From a virus: a stretch of 28,181 bases of DNA. Every line of letters begins with the position of its first letter. Positions within the stretch are counted from its first letter, which is position 1. A program made the position numbers and the translations under genes. A model generated the notes under the pieces. That model was not told where the DNA came from, did no database searches, and worked only from the letters and a program-made list of their open reading frames with translations. The DNA lies in the IMG/VR virus record IMGVR_UViG_3300044798_000223, positions 1 through 28,181 of that record; one strand, given 5' to 3'. Shown here in pieces: positions 1 through 8,111 of the stretch.

Positions 1-265
1 AAAGAGCAAGCAGAGTTGCGACCTCCTCACCCTGAAGCAGTGGCGAACCACCTGTAAGTGTAACCTTTTGATCTTTCACTTGATCAAAAATCTCTTGCAC
101 CGTCATCTTTGTTCCACCATCTGAATCTTGTGCATATGAAGTATCGCAGTATTTGCATTTTAAGTTACAACCTCGAAGACGAATGAAAGTTGAGACCTGA
201 CCAGCTCCATCATATCCATTCGCTTCACCATCAAGGCTTCTGAAAATTGATTGAACTTTCAGCAT
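1..265 (-). CDS. queE: 7-carboxy-7-deazaguanine synthase (QueE), N-terminal part; continues past the window edge
   Basis: Radical SAM enzyme that converts 6-carboxytetrahydropterin to 7-carboxy-7-deazaguanine on the preQ0 pathway. I translated it by hand from the ATG at 265. It begins MLKVQSIFRSLDGEANGYDG, then shows the cluster-binding run RGCNLKCKYCDTSY (CX3CX2C) and TGGSPLLQ near residue 73, where most radical SAM enzymes have GGEP. About 88 residues are present; the rest lies left of base 1. The start overlaps the stop of the preceding small gene. FolE, which supplies an earlier step, lies 2 kb upstream in the same direction, supporting a 7-deazaguanine pathway. The role in DNA rather than tRNA modification is inferred; the inserting enzyme is not in this window. 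Confidence 0.9.
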   Translation of the reverse strand, partial: MLKVQSIFRSLDGEANGYDGAGQVSTFIRLRGCNLKCKYCDTSYAQDSDGGTKMTVQEIFDQVKDQKVTLTGGSPLLQGEEVATLLAL

Positions 266-540
266 AACGGATCTTCTCCCTCTTCTTTATCAGAAGAATC
301 TTCTTCCTTGTCTTCATCTTCCTGTTCTATTTGTTTGGAAGTTTCTCGAAAATCAAGCTTGATATCCTCCAGCATGCCTATAGCATCAAAATAATTCCAT
401 GAGCCCCAGTTAATGGCTTCCCACACAATTCTCCAAGTAGCCTCATGTTTCCGCTCATCCGGAAGCTTCTGTATAAATTCAGCAATGTCTACAACCTTCT
501 TCTCAATAGCTTCTGAGAAAATCTCGTCTTCATGATCCAT
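259..540 (-). CDS. Small acidic protein of unknown function
   Basis: A 93-residue protein. The first 60 residues look helical and contain a tryptophan-rich patch (WRIVWEAINWGSWNYF). The last 25 are almost all Asp, Glu, Ser and Lys (EQEDEDKEEDSSDKEEGED). A good ribosome site, AAGGAG, sits 7 bases before the ATG. It follows the RNA ligase gene by 11 bases, and its stop overlaps the queE start (ATGCTGA), so it is probably translated in the same operon. I do not recognise a family. The acidic tail could mimic nucleic acid or bind a basic partner, but that is only a guess. Confidence 0.8.
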   Translation of the reverse strand: MDHEDEIFSEAIEKKVVDIAEFIQKLPDERKHEATWRIVWEAINWGSWNYFDAIGMLEDIKLDFRETSKQIEQEDEDKEEDSSDKEEGEDPLC

Positions 541-551
541 GGAAGCACTCC

Positions 552-1766
552 TTATAAACTATCGTCAACATCACCAACACCTTCATCATTCATCTTGCTC
601 TCAGCAATCAGAAATTCAGCTGATTTGTGCTTAAGGCAAGTCCACGTGCCGTCTTGTCGTTGGAACCAAAGAACCAATCCTTCCCGAAGAGTAGCAGCGT
701 CAAGAGTTGACTTCCCATCTGCAAAGCAGAGAAGTTCAATAACATCTACACACACAGATCCCACACTCTCTATAAGATCTACGCCGTTGTTATACCATCC
801 CTCCCAAAGAACTGTAGGCTTCTCAAGACCAAGCTCTTCGGCTCTTCTATCAACTTGCTTACGTGAGAGGTCGTAGCACTGTCCATCTGGTGTGGTAATA
901 GTAACTCGGTACAGAAGGACTTTGTAGTTTCCAACTTGAACACCATAGTCAGACAATTTCTGAATTCGAGTACCACCAGCATATCCATAGATCTCATAGT
1001 AGATCTGCTCACCTTGGTGAATGTGCGGAGCGGCCTGTTTTTCAACCAGATGACGGACTTCAGAGATGTGACCATTGATTCCATCGACTCGGCGGGTGCC
1101 ACTGATGACTCTGTACTCCTTTGCAGGACGCCAGAACTGCCACCAGCGCTTGCCTGTGCTACAGAGAAGGTTGCCTGTGCGGCCTGATGTGCCGTGAATC
1201 TTCTCCTCCAAGCGAATTGGTCCTGCAGGAATCGTATCAGATTCCCGCATCAGTTGCTTGGTATCCCAGTGACGCCAGAAGTACTCAGCCGGACAAGGTT
1301 TGGACTTGTTACCAGGAGTGCTGGGAGCACCAACCACGATGACATACTTGTGGCAGATCTCCACTCCATGGATGTGAGTAAACTCAACACCCTCAGTTAG
1401 CAAATCATAATCAATCCAGCTGAGAGAGCCAACTAAGAGTGTTTTGATCTCAGCAACATATCCGTTTGAAATTTCACCTCGAAATCGCTGAGCCGTAACT
1501 CGCCCACTCCTGCCAAAGTAGCCCTTCTTCTCAGGATCAGCATTCATCTCCTTATTGGAGTATAGATTATTGGCCTTGAGATATTGTGAGGAGAGAGCTA
1601 AATTGGAATCGAAGTATACGACCAACTGCCCATCTTCAGCATCTGCACCTACGACCACTTGAGTCCCAAGGACTGTCGCCAGCTTCAATCGGTCAGCGTT
1701 CGGATGCTTACGGACGTTGTTGAGTCGGACGATAATAGCGTTGTTGGTTTCAGATTTGGTGAGCAT
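552..1766 (-). CDS. RNA ligase with N-terminal OB-like domain (Rnl5/DraRnl-like)
   Basis: ATP-dependent RNA ligase of the nucleotidyltransferase superfamily. Residues about 8-110 form a tRNA-binding/OB-like domain (NNVRKHPNADRLKLATVLG), as in the Deinococcus-type Rnl5 family. The catalytic domain has motif I KIHGTS with Lys189 as the expected AMP-accepting lysine. It also has EIYG (258-261, motif IIIa), REGLVLW (361-367, motif IV) and KHK (379-381, motif V). I start it at the ATG at 1766 because AAGGGGA lies just upstream; a longer frame to 1817 would overlap the previous gene. Family members seal nicks with an RNA 3'-OH end. In a phage with many tRNAs, repair of cleaved tRNA is a likely job, by inference. 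Confidence 0.85.
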   Translation of the reverse strand: MLTKSETNNAIIVRLNNVRKHPNADRLKLATVLGTQVVVGADAEDGQLVVYFDSNLALSSQYLKANNLYSNKEMNADPEKKGYFGRSGRVTAQRFRGEISNGYVAEIKTLLVGSLSWIDYDLLTEGVEFTHIHGVEICHKYVIVVGAPSTPGNKSKPCPAEYFWRHWDTKQLMRESDTIPAGPIRLEEKIHGTSGRTGNLLCSTGKRWWQFWRPAKEYRVISGTRRVDGINGHISEVRHLVEKQAAPHIHQGEQIYYEIYGYAGGTRIQKLSDYGVQVGNYKVLLYRVTITTPDGQCYDLSRKQVDRRAEELGLEKPTVLWEGWYNNGVDLIESVGSVCVDVIELLCFADGKSTLDAATLREGLVLWFQRQDGTWTCLKHKSAEFLIAESKMNDEGVGDVDDSL

Positions 1767-1776
1767 TACATCCCCT

Positions 1777-1965
1777 TTAGAAGATCCAATTTGCTGGGCC
1801 TGGACTCTTAATATCATTTAGTTCCCATGGAGATAGGCCGCGAGTAAATCCTTGTATCTCCTCAATAGTTCTGAATAGGAACTTTTCAACCAAGATCTTC
1901 ACAGGAATTCCAACTACGTAGGAGATTGCAAGGTTTACATCTTCTCTACTTGGAATCTTCTTCAT
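1777..1965 (-). CDS. Small hypothetical protein
   Basis: A 62-residue protein with no recognised domain. It begins MKKIPSREDVNLAISYVVG and looks partly helical. The ribosome site GGAGGAG lies immediately before the ATG and overlaps the stop of the preceding gene (GGAGGAGTAAAATG), which argues that it is really translated. It ends 10 bases before the RNA ligase start. Confidence 0.65.
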   Translation of the reverse strand: MKKIPSREDVNLAISYVVGIPVKILVEKFLFRTIEEIQGFTRGLSPWELNDIKSPGPANWIF

Positions 1966-1966
1966 T

Positions 1967-2179
1967 TTACTCCTCCGGGCCCATGGCCTCTATAAGAGAA
2001 TTCAAATAGTTCAAGCGCTCCCCAGGATCAGGAAACGCCTCTTCAATCTGCTTTCGAGCTATTGCCGTCTGGATATCCCAAGTTACTATTTCCTTGAACA
2101 CCTTCTTAGGAAATGCTTGAATTCTGCTGAATGTACGTTTAGGACCTGCTCGCAAGATCTTCTTGTTTTTCGAACTCAT
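1967..2179 (-). CDS. Small basic hypothetical protein
   Basis: A protein of about 70 residues. The N-terminal half is basic (MSSKNKKILRAGPKRTFSRI), and the C-terminal half is probably helical (AIARKQIEEAFPDPGERLNY). The open frame extends to 2227, but a TATAAT box at 2213-2218 falls inside that extension. TGGAG lies 5 bases before the ATG at 2179, so I prefer the shorter form. No family recognised. Confidence 0.65.
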   Translation of the reverse strand: MSSKNKKILRAGPKRTFSRIQAFPKKVFKEIVTWDIQTAIARKQIEEAFPDPGERLNYLNSLIEAMGPEE

Positions 2180-2212
2180 CATTTCTCCAGTATAAACCAA
2201 GTCCTTCAAGGT

Positions 2213-2218
2213 ATTATA
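2213..2218 (-). promoter_or_regulatory. Class 2 promoter box (CAGTATAATA type)
   Basis: CCAGTATAATACC on the minus strand, about 34 bases before the small gene starting at 2179, in the folE intergenic end. No convincing -35 hexamer. It matches the boxes at 10895, 14052 and 15229. Confidence 0.5.
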
Positions 2219-2223
2219 CTGGT

Positions 2224-2793
2224 TCACCTATTTGAACAAAGGGTAAGGAATTCATTTCGGAGCTGTGAATCGGTTTGCATCTCCCCCAGAAGTGTACTGG
2301 TAACTGTTTCCGATCCAGGTTTTTTCACTCCGCGACAAGTCATACAAGCATGTTGAGCCGTCATAATCACCCCCACCCCTCGAGCACCCAGACCTTCATA
2401 TAAGCACTTCGCCACCTGAAAGGTCAGACGTTCTTGTACCTGAAGACGGTGGGCATACATGTCCACTACTCGAGCCAGCTTCGAGATTCCTGTAATCCGC
2501 CCATTCTTCGGAAGGTATCCAACATTAGCCACTCCATCAAACATAACCAGATGATGGGCACAGTGGGAGTAAAATGGAATGTTTCTCACGATAACTAGTC
2601 CATCGGTAGAGTCCGGTTCACTAAATTCTACGGTCAGAACATCTTTTGGGGTCAGTTGATATCCATTGCCAAACTCTTCCCCCCAGGCTCTGGCCACACG
2701 CTCTGGCGTCTTCTTCAAGTGCTGGTCATCAAGACTAAGACCAAGACCTTCAAGAAACATCTTCACACCCTGCTCCATCATCTCCTTATCCAT
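2224..2793 (-). CDS. folE: GTP cyclohydrolase I
   Basis: Converts GTP to 7,8-dihydroneopterin triphosphate, the first step of both folate and 7-deazaguanine (preQ0) synthesis. The 189-residue protein has the full family signature. Zinc ligands are Cys78 and His81 in YSHCAHHL and Cys150 in QHACMTCRG. The central helix reads GISKLARVVDMYAHRLQVQERLT, shown here only as its two conserved parts, SKLARVVDM and RLQVQERLT. KPGSETVTS follows near 158. Usual FolE length is about 190-220 residues, so this copy is complete. The start overlaps the helicase stop and is preceded by GAGGAG. With queE in the same operon, a role in 7-deazaguanine supply is more likely than folate. Confidence 0.95.
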   Translation of the reverse strand: MDKEMMEQGVKMFLEGLGLSLDDQHLKKTPERVARAWGEEFGNGYQLTPKDVLTVEFSEPDSTDGLVIVRNIPFYSHCAHHLVMFDGVANVGYLPKNGRITGISKLARVVDMYAHRLQVQERLTFQVAKCLYEGLGARGVGVIMTAQHACMTCRGVKKPGSETVTSTLLGEMQTDSQLRNEFLTLCSNR

Positions 2794-4288
2794 CTAATCT
2801 CTCCTCATTATGTCTTCTTTTGTAACTACGGATGTAATCCATAAGGTCTTCCACTGAAGATCTACGTTCAAACTGATTAAGCTTTGTAACTTCGTTAATA
2901 CTATACTGCATCACAAGTTCGACAACTAGTGTCTTCTTGACCTGCCCACTTCGAAGCATTCTCCCAATACACTGTTTTCTAATTTTAGGTGATGCCACGA
3001 TATCGTAGAACACGACCATACCAGCAGCAAACCCGTTCCAACCTTCACCTCCAGCACTAATTTGGACAACCGCCCCTTGAACAGCTAAATCCTCTTGAAA
3101 GGCCTTCTCATAAGAGAGTCGCTCCTCCGGAGTGATTCCTCCTTTGAATCTAACGAACTTAATGTTTTTCTCTTGAAGGACTTCTGCAATGAGATCCCCT
3201 GCCTCTTGGAACTCATGGAATACAATAGTTTTGATACCACCATCGAAGAGTTCCATCAGAGCTTCCAGCTTAGGGTTTTCTTTCAATCTATATACTTCTC
3301 TTCCACCATCCTCCTGTGCAAGATAGATAAAACCATCAGTAAGCTGTTTAAGTTTTGAAGCCTGAACAGATGCTTGAGGAAACACGAGAGAGCTACCGCC
3401 CACCCGAATAGACTTCTTTCCAATAATCCGCTCCTCCAAAATCTCGAACTCTTCAGAGCAGGGAACCCTAACCACTTCCTCTTGGCACTCAGGTAGATCA
3501 AAACATTCCTCTCGTTTGAAACTGAGGGACACCCCCGACCATTTTTTCAGAATTGCTTTCTCCATTCCATCCCTGGGCACCCACTCGAAGTCCTCTTGAT
3601 GAAAGTGATCAAATCGAAACCGCCAGAAGTTCCACCCGAAAGTTGAACCGAGATCAAGAACCTTGTGAATATGAAACAGCTCGAACAAATTCTTATCTAC
3701 AGGTGTACCGCTGAGTCCAATAACGTGTTTTGTTCTCTTGCTCAGTTCCAAGCAAATCTTTGATTGAAGTGAACAATTAGTATTACATCGGTGAATTTCA
3801 TCAAAAATAATACAGTCAAAATCCTGAGTGAATGATCCTAAATCAACTATCCACTCTTTTGATTTTCCTACCACCTCTCCCCCTCTAATTCTAGGAGAAA
3901 AACGTCCATAGATGGTTTTCAGCCACTCATATTGCACAACTGAGACATCTGTGGTACCAATCTTGAGTTTGCGTTCAGGAGTTGTACCTGAAACAATCTG
4001 AGCTATGTAATCCGTCCATTGAGAATCACCCATCCAGGATCCAAGAGCGGCTCCTGGGCAGATCACCAAAATCTTCTTACAGCCCCACATCTGAGATGTC
4101 CAGTAGGCAGCTAAGGTTTTTCCGGTTCCCACATCATGCCAAAATCCCGCCCTTTGCTTATCTGCTGCAAAAGCTAAAGAGACCAACTGATGCCAACGGG
4201 GAGGCCGCTTGAACTTCATATGCTCGAAAGCCCATTGAAGACCTTCGAGCTTCAGACCCTTCCAGTTGAAATCAGCTTCACCCCTCAT
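2786..4288 (-). CDS. SNF2-type superfamily 2 helicase/ATPase
   Basis: A 500-residue DNA-dependent ATPase of the SNF2/UvsW-like type. Motif I is DVGTGKT (52-58), motif II DEIH (163-166) and motif III SGTP (193-196). Motif V is SAGGEGWN (411-418) and motif VI QCIGRMLRSGQ (439-449), the last being typical of SNF2 proteins. Length is normal for a phage minimal SNF2 protein with no accessory domain. It overlaps its upstream neighbour by four bases (ATGA) and lies between the exonuclease and folE, so replication, recombination or fork remodelling is the likely setting. The exact substrate cannot be read from the sequence. Confidence 0.9.
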   Translation of the reverse strand: MRGEADFNWKGLKLEGLQWAFEHMKFKRPPRWHQLVSLAFAADKQRAGFWHDVGTGKTLAAYWTSQMWGCKKILVICPGAALGSWMGDSQWTDYIAQIVSGTTPERKLKIGTTDVSVVQYEWLKTIYGRFSPRIRGGEVVGKSKEWIVDLGSFTQDFDCIIFDEIHRCNTNCSLQSKICLELSKRTKHVIGLSGTPVDKNLFELFHIHKVLDLGSTFGWNFWRFRFDHFHQEDFEWVPRDGMEKAILKKWSGVSLSFKREECFDLPECQEEVVRVPCSEEFEILEERIIGKKSIRVGGSSLVFPQASVQASKLKQLTDGFIYLAQEDGGREVYRLKENPKLEALMELFDGGIKTIVFHEFQEAGDLIAEVLQEKNIKFVRFKGGITPEERLSYEKAFQEDLAVQGAVVQISAGGEGWNGFAAGMVVFYDIVASPKIRKQCIGRMLRSGQVKKTLVVELVMQYSINEVTKLNQFERRSSVEDLMDYIRSYKRRHNEERLDG

Positions 4289-4536
4289 AATACGCAGCTC
4301 TGAAGTTCTTTAAGTACAGCTTCGTAGTTCGGATGCCAATTGGTCACAGGGACTTGTGTCGAGCTATCCACAATCTTATAGTCCCCCAGCAAGTGAATAA
4401 CATCAAATCCAATAGCTTCTGTTTGATTCCGAGCATTTCTCTTGATCGCGAAACATATTCTGTTCCACAACTGACGATGCCTTCGAACCTCTATGTCCTC
4501 ATCTTTCAGTAGCTTCAACCAAGTTTCGTAGTTCAT
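4285..4536 (-). CDS. Hypothetical protein between exonuclease and helicase
   Basis: An 83-residue protein starting MNYETWLKLLKDEDIEVRRH, with a basic middle (CFAIKRNARNQTEAIGF). It overlaps the exonuclease at its start and the helicase at its end, both as ATGA-type junctions, so it is translationally coupled. AAGGGA lies 8 bases before the ATG. No family recognised. Confidence 0.75.
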   Translation of the reverse strand: MNYETWLKLLKDEDIEVRRHRQLWNRICFAIKRNARNQTEAIGFDVIHLLGDYKIVDSSTQVPVTNWHPNYEAVLKELQSCVL

Positions 4537-5393
4537 CTCCAGTTCCCTTGAACTGTGGCCAAGTGTTTTCTGAACCCTAGTTCGTTAAATAATGGCACGA
4601 TCTTTGACATCGTTGGACCCCGCCATATCATGTCTTCGAGTGTAGTATCAATTGGAGCGTCCCGAACTATCGTTGCCAGCTTCTTGCTAAGCAATGCCAT
4701 GTTCTTACCTTCGAAGAGTGTGTCCCGGAGCTTACCAGTAACCATGTGAAGCTTTTCATAAATACTCTCAATACAACCAAACCGCTGAATCAGATCAACA
4801 GCCTTCTTGGGACCAATGCCGCGAACTCCTGGAATGTTATCAGCAGGGTCTCCTTGGAGAGCGAGAAAATCAACTAGCTGTATTGGCTCAATTCCCCACT
4901 TCTCCTTCACACCAACAACATCGGTCGTCTGTCCCGACTTTATCTCCCAGATCGTCACATTAGGTGTGACCAGTTGAAGAAGATCTTTGTCCCGTGTACA
5001 GATGATGACCTGGTGACCAGCTTTCTCGCCCATCGTAGCCACTGTGCCGATAATGTCATCTGCTTCGAAGCCTGGGGTCTCGATCACCTTCACACCTAAG
5101 GCCCCCATGATCTCCTTAGAACGTTTGATCTGGACATCAAGACCATCAGGTCGCTCACTTCTGGTACCTTTGTAACCCTCGTAAATCTCTTTACGGAATG
5201 TTGGCTTCGCATGCGAGTCCAGCGCCACGATAATCATGTCCGGTCGCTTCTGGGTAAGAAGTTTCAGCATCTCACCTGTAAAAAGATATGTTCCAGTGGT
5301 AGGTTCTCCTGAGGGGGTGGTCAACTTCATCATCGGAGCGCAAGCTCCTGAGTAGATGTAAAAAGTTCCATCAATGACGTAGAGATTACTCAT
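4533..5393 (-). CDS. 5'-3' exonuclease / flap endonuclease (T5 D15-like)
   Basis: Structure-specific 5' nuclease that removes RNA primers and flaps. Metal-binding signatures are VIDGT near the N-terminus, FEADDIIGT, TRDKDLLQL and ALQGDPADNIPGVRGIG. The last is the helix-hairpin-helix typical of PolI 5'-nuclease and T5 D15 proteins. The 286-residue length matches free-standing phage FENs. I use the ATG at 5393 because AAGG is 10 bases upstream; an in-frame ATG at 5402 has the AAGG only 1 base away. It lies with helicase genes in a leftward replication operon. Confidence 0.92.
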   Translation of the reverse strand: MSNLYVIDGTFYIYSGACAPMMKLTTPSGEPTTGTYLFTGEMLKLLTQKRPDMIIVALDSHAKPTFRKEIYEGYKGTRSERPDGLDVQIKRSKEIMGALGVKVIETPGFEADDIIGTVATMGEKAGHQVIICTRDKDLLQLVTPNVTIWEIKSGQTTDVVGVKEKWGIEPIQLVDFLALQGDPADNIPGVRGIGPKKAVDLIQRFGCIESIYEKLHMVTGKLRDTLFEGKNMALLSKKLATIVRDAPIDTTLEDMIWRGPTMSKIVPLFNELGFRKHLATVQGNWR

Positions 5394-5405
5394 CTTATTC
5401 ATGCC

Positions 5406-6197
5406 TTATTCGGAAAAGAAGTTATTAAGACGCTGTAGTAGTTTCTGAACATCATTCAGCTCGTGCTCCCAGATCATCAGCGTTTTGTATCCTGCGGATT
5501 CGAACAATTTGATTCTTTCTTGTTCATGCTGTTTTTCAGGAATGCCTGTCATCTTCTGAGAGTGCCAATAGTCACCGAAGAGTTCAATAATTAGCTTTCG
5601 CTTTTCGTTGACGAAGTCAGGACACTTGCCAGCGATGATTTTCTGACCATCTCCGGTAAACTGGAATCCTGTAGTGATTTGGTCAATTAAAGATTGAAGG
5701 GACTTTTCAGTCTTGTTCTGAGCTACATGACGAGAATTCATCTGCTTCTGCACGAATTCAGGATCCTGCCAGAGTTGTTTTGTCTTCACCCTCAAATTTT
5801 CACGAACTTCAGGTCGTTTAGAAGGGTTTTTATCTCCTCGCTTAGCATCACCTTGTTTCTTACACGCTTCAGGTGAATGATGTTTCCCCCTATTGCTATC
5901 TCCTCTTTTCTTATTTTCTTCAGGAGAACGAATTCTTCCTTTATTAGCAGCACCAATCTTTTTACAAGTTTCAGAAGAGAGATGTTTTCCTCTGTGTACA
6001 TCTCTTTGCTTTCTTCGTGTGTCTTCAGAAAGAGACCAACCAGTTAATGGTGGCTCACCTCTTCGTATTCTACAAACAACACACATACAATCTAATTTGT
6101 GAGAAGGGCAAATCTCACCACGTTTAGATCTACAAGAAATGCAAGAACAATCATCTTTATGTTTCTGACCTTTAGGTCTACCCATATTGCTCTTCAT
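5406..6197 (-). CDS. Free-standing homing endonuclease, EDxHD (Vsr-like) nuclease with NUMOD3 repeats
   Basis: A 263-residue protein in three parts. The first 50 residues hold two HKxDCxCxxC zinc-like units (HKDDCSCISC, HKLDCMCVVC). Residues about 53-128 hold three NUMOD3-like DNA-binding repeats (GKHLSSETCKKIGAANKG, RSPEENKKRGDSNRG, GKHHSPEACKKQGDAKRG). Residues about 160-263 form a Vsr-like nuclease with CPDF, IIELFGDYWH and GYKTLMIWEHEL, matching the EDxHD homing endonuclease family. It sits between the exonuclease and the DnaB-like helicase, overlapping the helicase stop. The EDxHD assignment is from motif recognition; the target site is not known. Confidence 0.85.
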   Translation of the reverse strand: MKSNMGRPKGQKHKDDCSCISCRSKRGEICPSHKLDCMCVVCRIRRGEPPLTGWSLSEDTRRKQRDVHRGKHLSSETCKKIGAANKGRIRSPEENKKRGDSNRGKHHSPEACKKQGDAKRGDKNPSKRPEVRENLRVKTKQLWQDPEFVQKQMNSRHVAQNKTEKSLQSLIDQITTGFQFTGDGQKIIAGKCPDFVNEKRKLIIELFGDYWHSQKMTGIPEKQHEQERIKLFESAGYKTLMIWEHELNDVQKLLQRLNNFFSE

Positions 6198-7594
6198 CAC
6201 CTATCACCTGTAGGGGTATCCGGCCGAGATTGAACAGTAGTGTAGCTCCAATCTTTAATATGAAATTGTCCAATATCTAAGTTCTGACTAAAAAGTGCTC
6301 CGTAGTCCATGGCTCCATGTCTGCTTGCCATAACCCACCAAAGCATTCGGCCCTTCTGTGCTTCCTGCTCTGTTTGTGAGATCGCATATACAAGGTCGGT
6401 GTTCCCCAGCTTCCGGATGTCTTCTGCGAAATCTTTCTGATCCAGCTTATGCTTCCGGAGGGCTTCTCGTTTGACCTGGCTGACCGTAATCATCAGGAGC
6501 TTCCGCTCATCGGCGATGCCTTTGCTTCGAATATACATCTCGTTGATAAAGTCACACCGGTTCTGAACTGGCAGCTTCATTTTTTCAACATAATCATTGA
6601 TCACTACATCCGGAATGAACCCCTCAAAAGTCTCAAGGTAGTCCAAATATCGATCAATTTCGTCCATTGTGCAAGTGCCCATTGGATACTTGCGTATGAT
6701 AAGTTGTCCACCAAACCGCCTAACCGTATGTCTGACAGTTTGGACCTTGATCATATCTGCGACCGTAGGGATGTCAAAAACGTCTGTTGACTGGGTCTCC
6801 CCAGCATCATTGACATTCTCGATCGTGACCTGCTGTGTTAGATACTCGGTCGATTGTGCGAAACCCCCCAGCATCATGTCGTATCGCTTCTCAGTATCTT
6901 CCAATGATAGTTCGTGTGTGATGTGTACAACTCGAAGACCTGCTTTCAGGGCTACACACCCGAGGTGAGTACAGCCCCAAGACTTCTTTCCTTTATATCC
7001 ACCAAGAATACATACGAAATCGGTACGACAAAGACCCCTTGAGAATTTGGAATCAATAGCTCCGAGTCCAGTCCCCATCAATTTCTCGTTTGAACGGTGG
7101 GGTTGTAGATAAGTAGGAAGGCCGGCTTCAAAGTACTTGAGCCCAACCTCTTCTGAATGAATGCCAGCCCTGAGCATGGTCTGCATCACACTGCGGGCTT
7201 CTAAGAACTTCCCCTCCTTAGCCAACTGTACGACCTGGATAGTACCTTTTTCGAGTTCCCGGGACTGAACAAACTTGTTGATAGAAGCAATAACGTAGGG
7301 AACGTTAGGCTTTTCAATGGCCTGTACCTTATCAAAATACGCCAGGTACAGCTTTTGCTTCTCAGGATCTTTACTTTGGAGGAAGTGGAGAACTTCGTCT
7401 TTGAAATTAGCTCCAGGTGCTACCTTGAACTGGTCAAAGAAGTTGTAACATAGCTGGACTAGATTTGCTGTGATTTCAGAGGCGAAATACGTAATCTTGA
7501 CCACAGGCCTTGCGGCCTGTAGGAACTTCGTGTCCTGGATTGACAGAAGCACGAAAGAATCTTGAATCCCTTGTGAGACAACAGTTTCAGGCAC
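6197..7594 (-). CDS. DnaB-like replicative helicase
   Basis: A 465-residue RecA-fold hexameric helicase that would unwind DNA at the fork. Residues 1-150 form a helical N-terminal domain. The RecA core has a Walker A region GGYKGKKS (198-205), in which the usual glycine before GK[ST] is lysine. It also has HITHELSLEDTEKR, Walker B PDVVINDYVEKM (Asp334 region), TVSQVKREALRK, and YAISQTEQEAQKGRM near the C-terminus as in DnaB motif H4. The GTG start at 7594 has GAGGG 9 bases upstream and overlaps the preceding gene. No separate primase domain is visible here. Confidence 0.88.
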   Translation of the reverse strand: MPETVVSQGIQDSFVLLSIQDTKFLQAARPVVKITYFASEITANLVQLCYNFFDQFKVAPGANFKDEVLHFLQSKDPEKQKLYLAYFDKVQAIEKPNVPYVIASINKFVQSRELEKGTIQVVQLAKEGKFLEARSVMQTMLRAGIHSEEVGLKYFEAGLPTYLQPHRSNEKLMGTGLGAIDSKFSRGLCRTDFVCILGGYKGKKSWGCTHLGCVALKAGLRVVHITHELSLEDTEKRYDMMLGGFAQSTEYLTQQVTIENVNDAGETQSTDVFDIPTVADMIKVQTVRHTVRRFGGQLIIRKYPMGTCTMDEIDRYLDYLETFEGFIPDVVINDYVEKMKLPVQNRCDFINEMYIRSKGIADERKLLMITVSQVKREALRKHKLDQKDFAEDIRKLGNTDLVYAISQTEQEAQKGRMLWWVMASRHGAMDYGALFSQNLDIGQFHIKDWSYTTVQSRPDTPTGDR

Positions 7595-8111
7595 GGGCAG
7601 TATCCCTCTGAATCAGTTCGACAGCGTTCTTCGCATTAAACAGCGAGCATTTCGTGGCATTCCGAAACTCTTTGATGGCATGGATCTTCTGATTAGTTTG
7701 AAGGAAGGTAGTGACCTGCAAGTAGGTATCAGCGTCCAAGCTCTCAATCAAGTAACGAAGAGCTTCTGAACTGACAACTTGCTCTGCTACTTGAGCCTTC
7801 TCTATCAATGGCTTACAGACAGAGTTGACAGCGTTGATGAGTTGTTCCGGAACTGTGGTCCCGAGCTCAGTCAGAATCAGAACAATGTACGGAGTTGAGA
7901 CCTCTCTGGCAGTGACTCTCGCAATGATTTTGAGGATGGCCTTGCTACGAACATCAGCGTCCTGCAGGGCTGTATTGGTCTCGCACTGCAAAATATACAT
8001 GTTATGTGTGGACTCAGACAACTGAGAGGTCAGATCTTGATACCGGAAGAATTCCTTGCGAAATTTCTCCAGCTCCTTCTGCAGTTGGGTGATCTGAGCT
8101 TTCTTATTCAC
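7587..8111 (-). CDS. Protein with L7/L12-like C-terminal segment and initiator-type N-terminal motif
   Basis: A protein of about 174 residues from the GTG at 8111, which has GGAGG 13 bases upstream and a TATAAT box at 8175-8180. A longer frame runs to 8231 but would start upstream of that promoter. The N-terminus is coiled (QLQKELEKFRKEFFRYQDL). Its KFRKEFFRYQDL string is identical to one in the adjacent upstream protein. The middle is helical and the C-terminus, KIHAIKEFRNATKCSLFNAK followed by NAVELI, resembles the ribosomal protein L7/L12 C-terminal domain (KI.AIK..R..T...L..AK..VE). The function is unknown; the place beside dnaB suggests a replication accessory factor. Confidence 0.7.
   Translation of the reverse strand: MNKKAQITQLQKELEKFRKEFFRYQDLTSQLSESTHNMYILQCETNTALQDADVRSKAILKIIARVTAREVSTPYIVLILTELGTTVPEQLINAVNSVCKPLIEKAQVAEQVVSSEALRYLIESLDADTYLQVTTFLQTNQKIHAIKEFRNATKCSLFNAKNAVELIQRDTARA
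8031..8070. repeat. 40-base direct repeat, copy A (second copy at 8522-8561)
   Basis: The 40 bases beginning CAGATCTTGATACCGGAAGA match 8522-8561 at about 36 positions. On the minus strand both encode KFRKEFFRYQDL. The internal differences are synonymous (CGC/CGT, AAG/AAA, GAA/GAG), so the protein motif has been kept. Confidence 0.8.
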
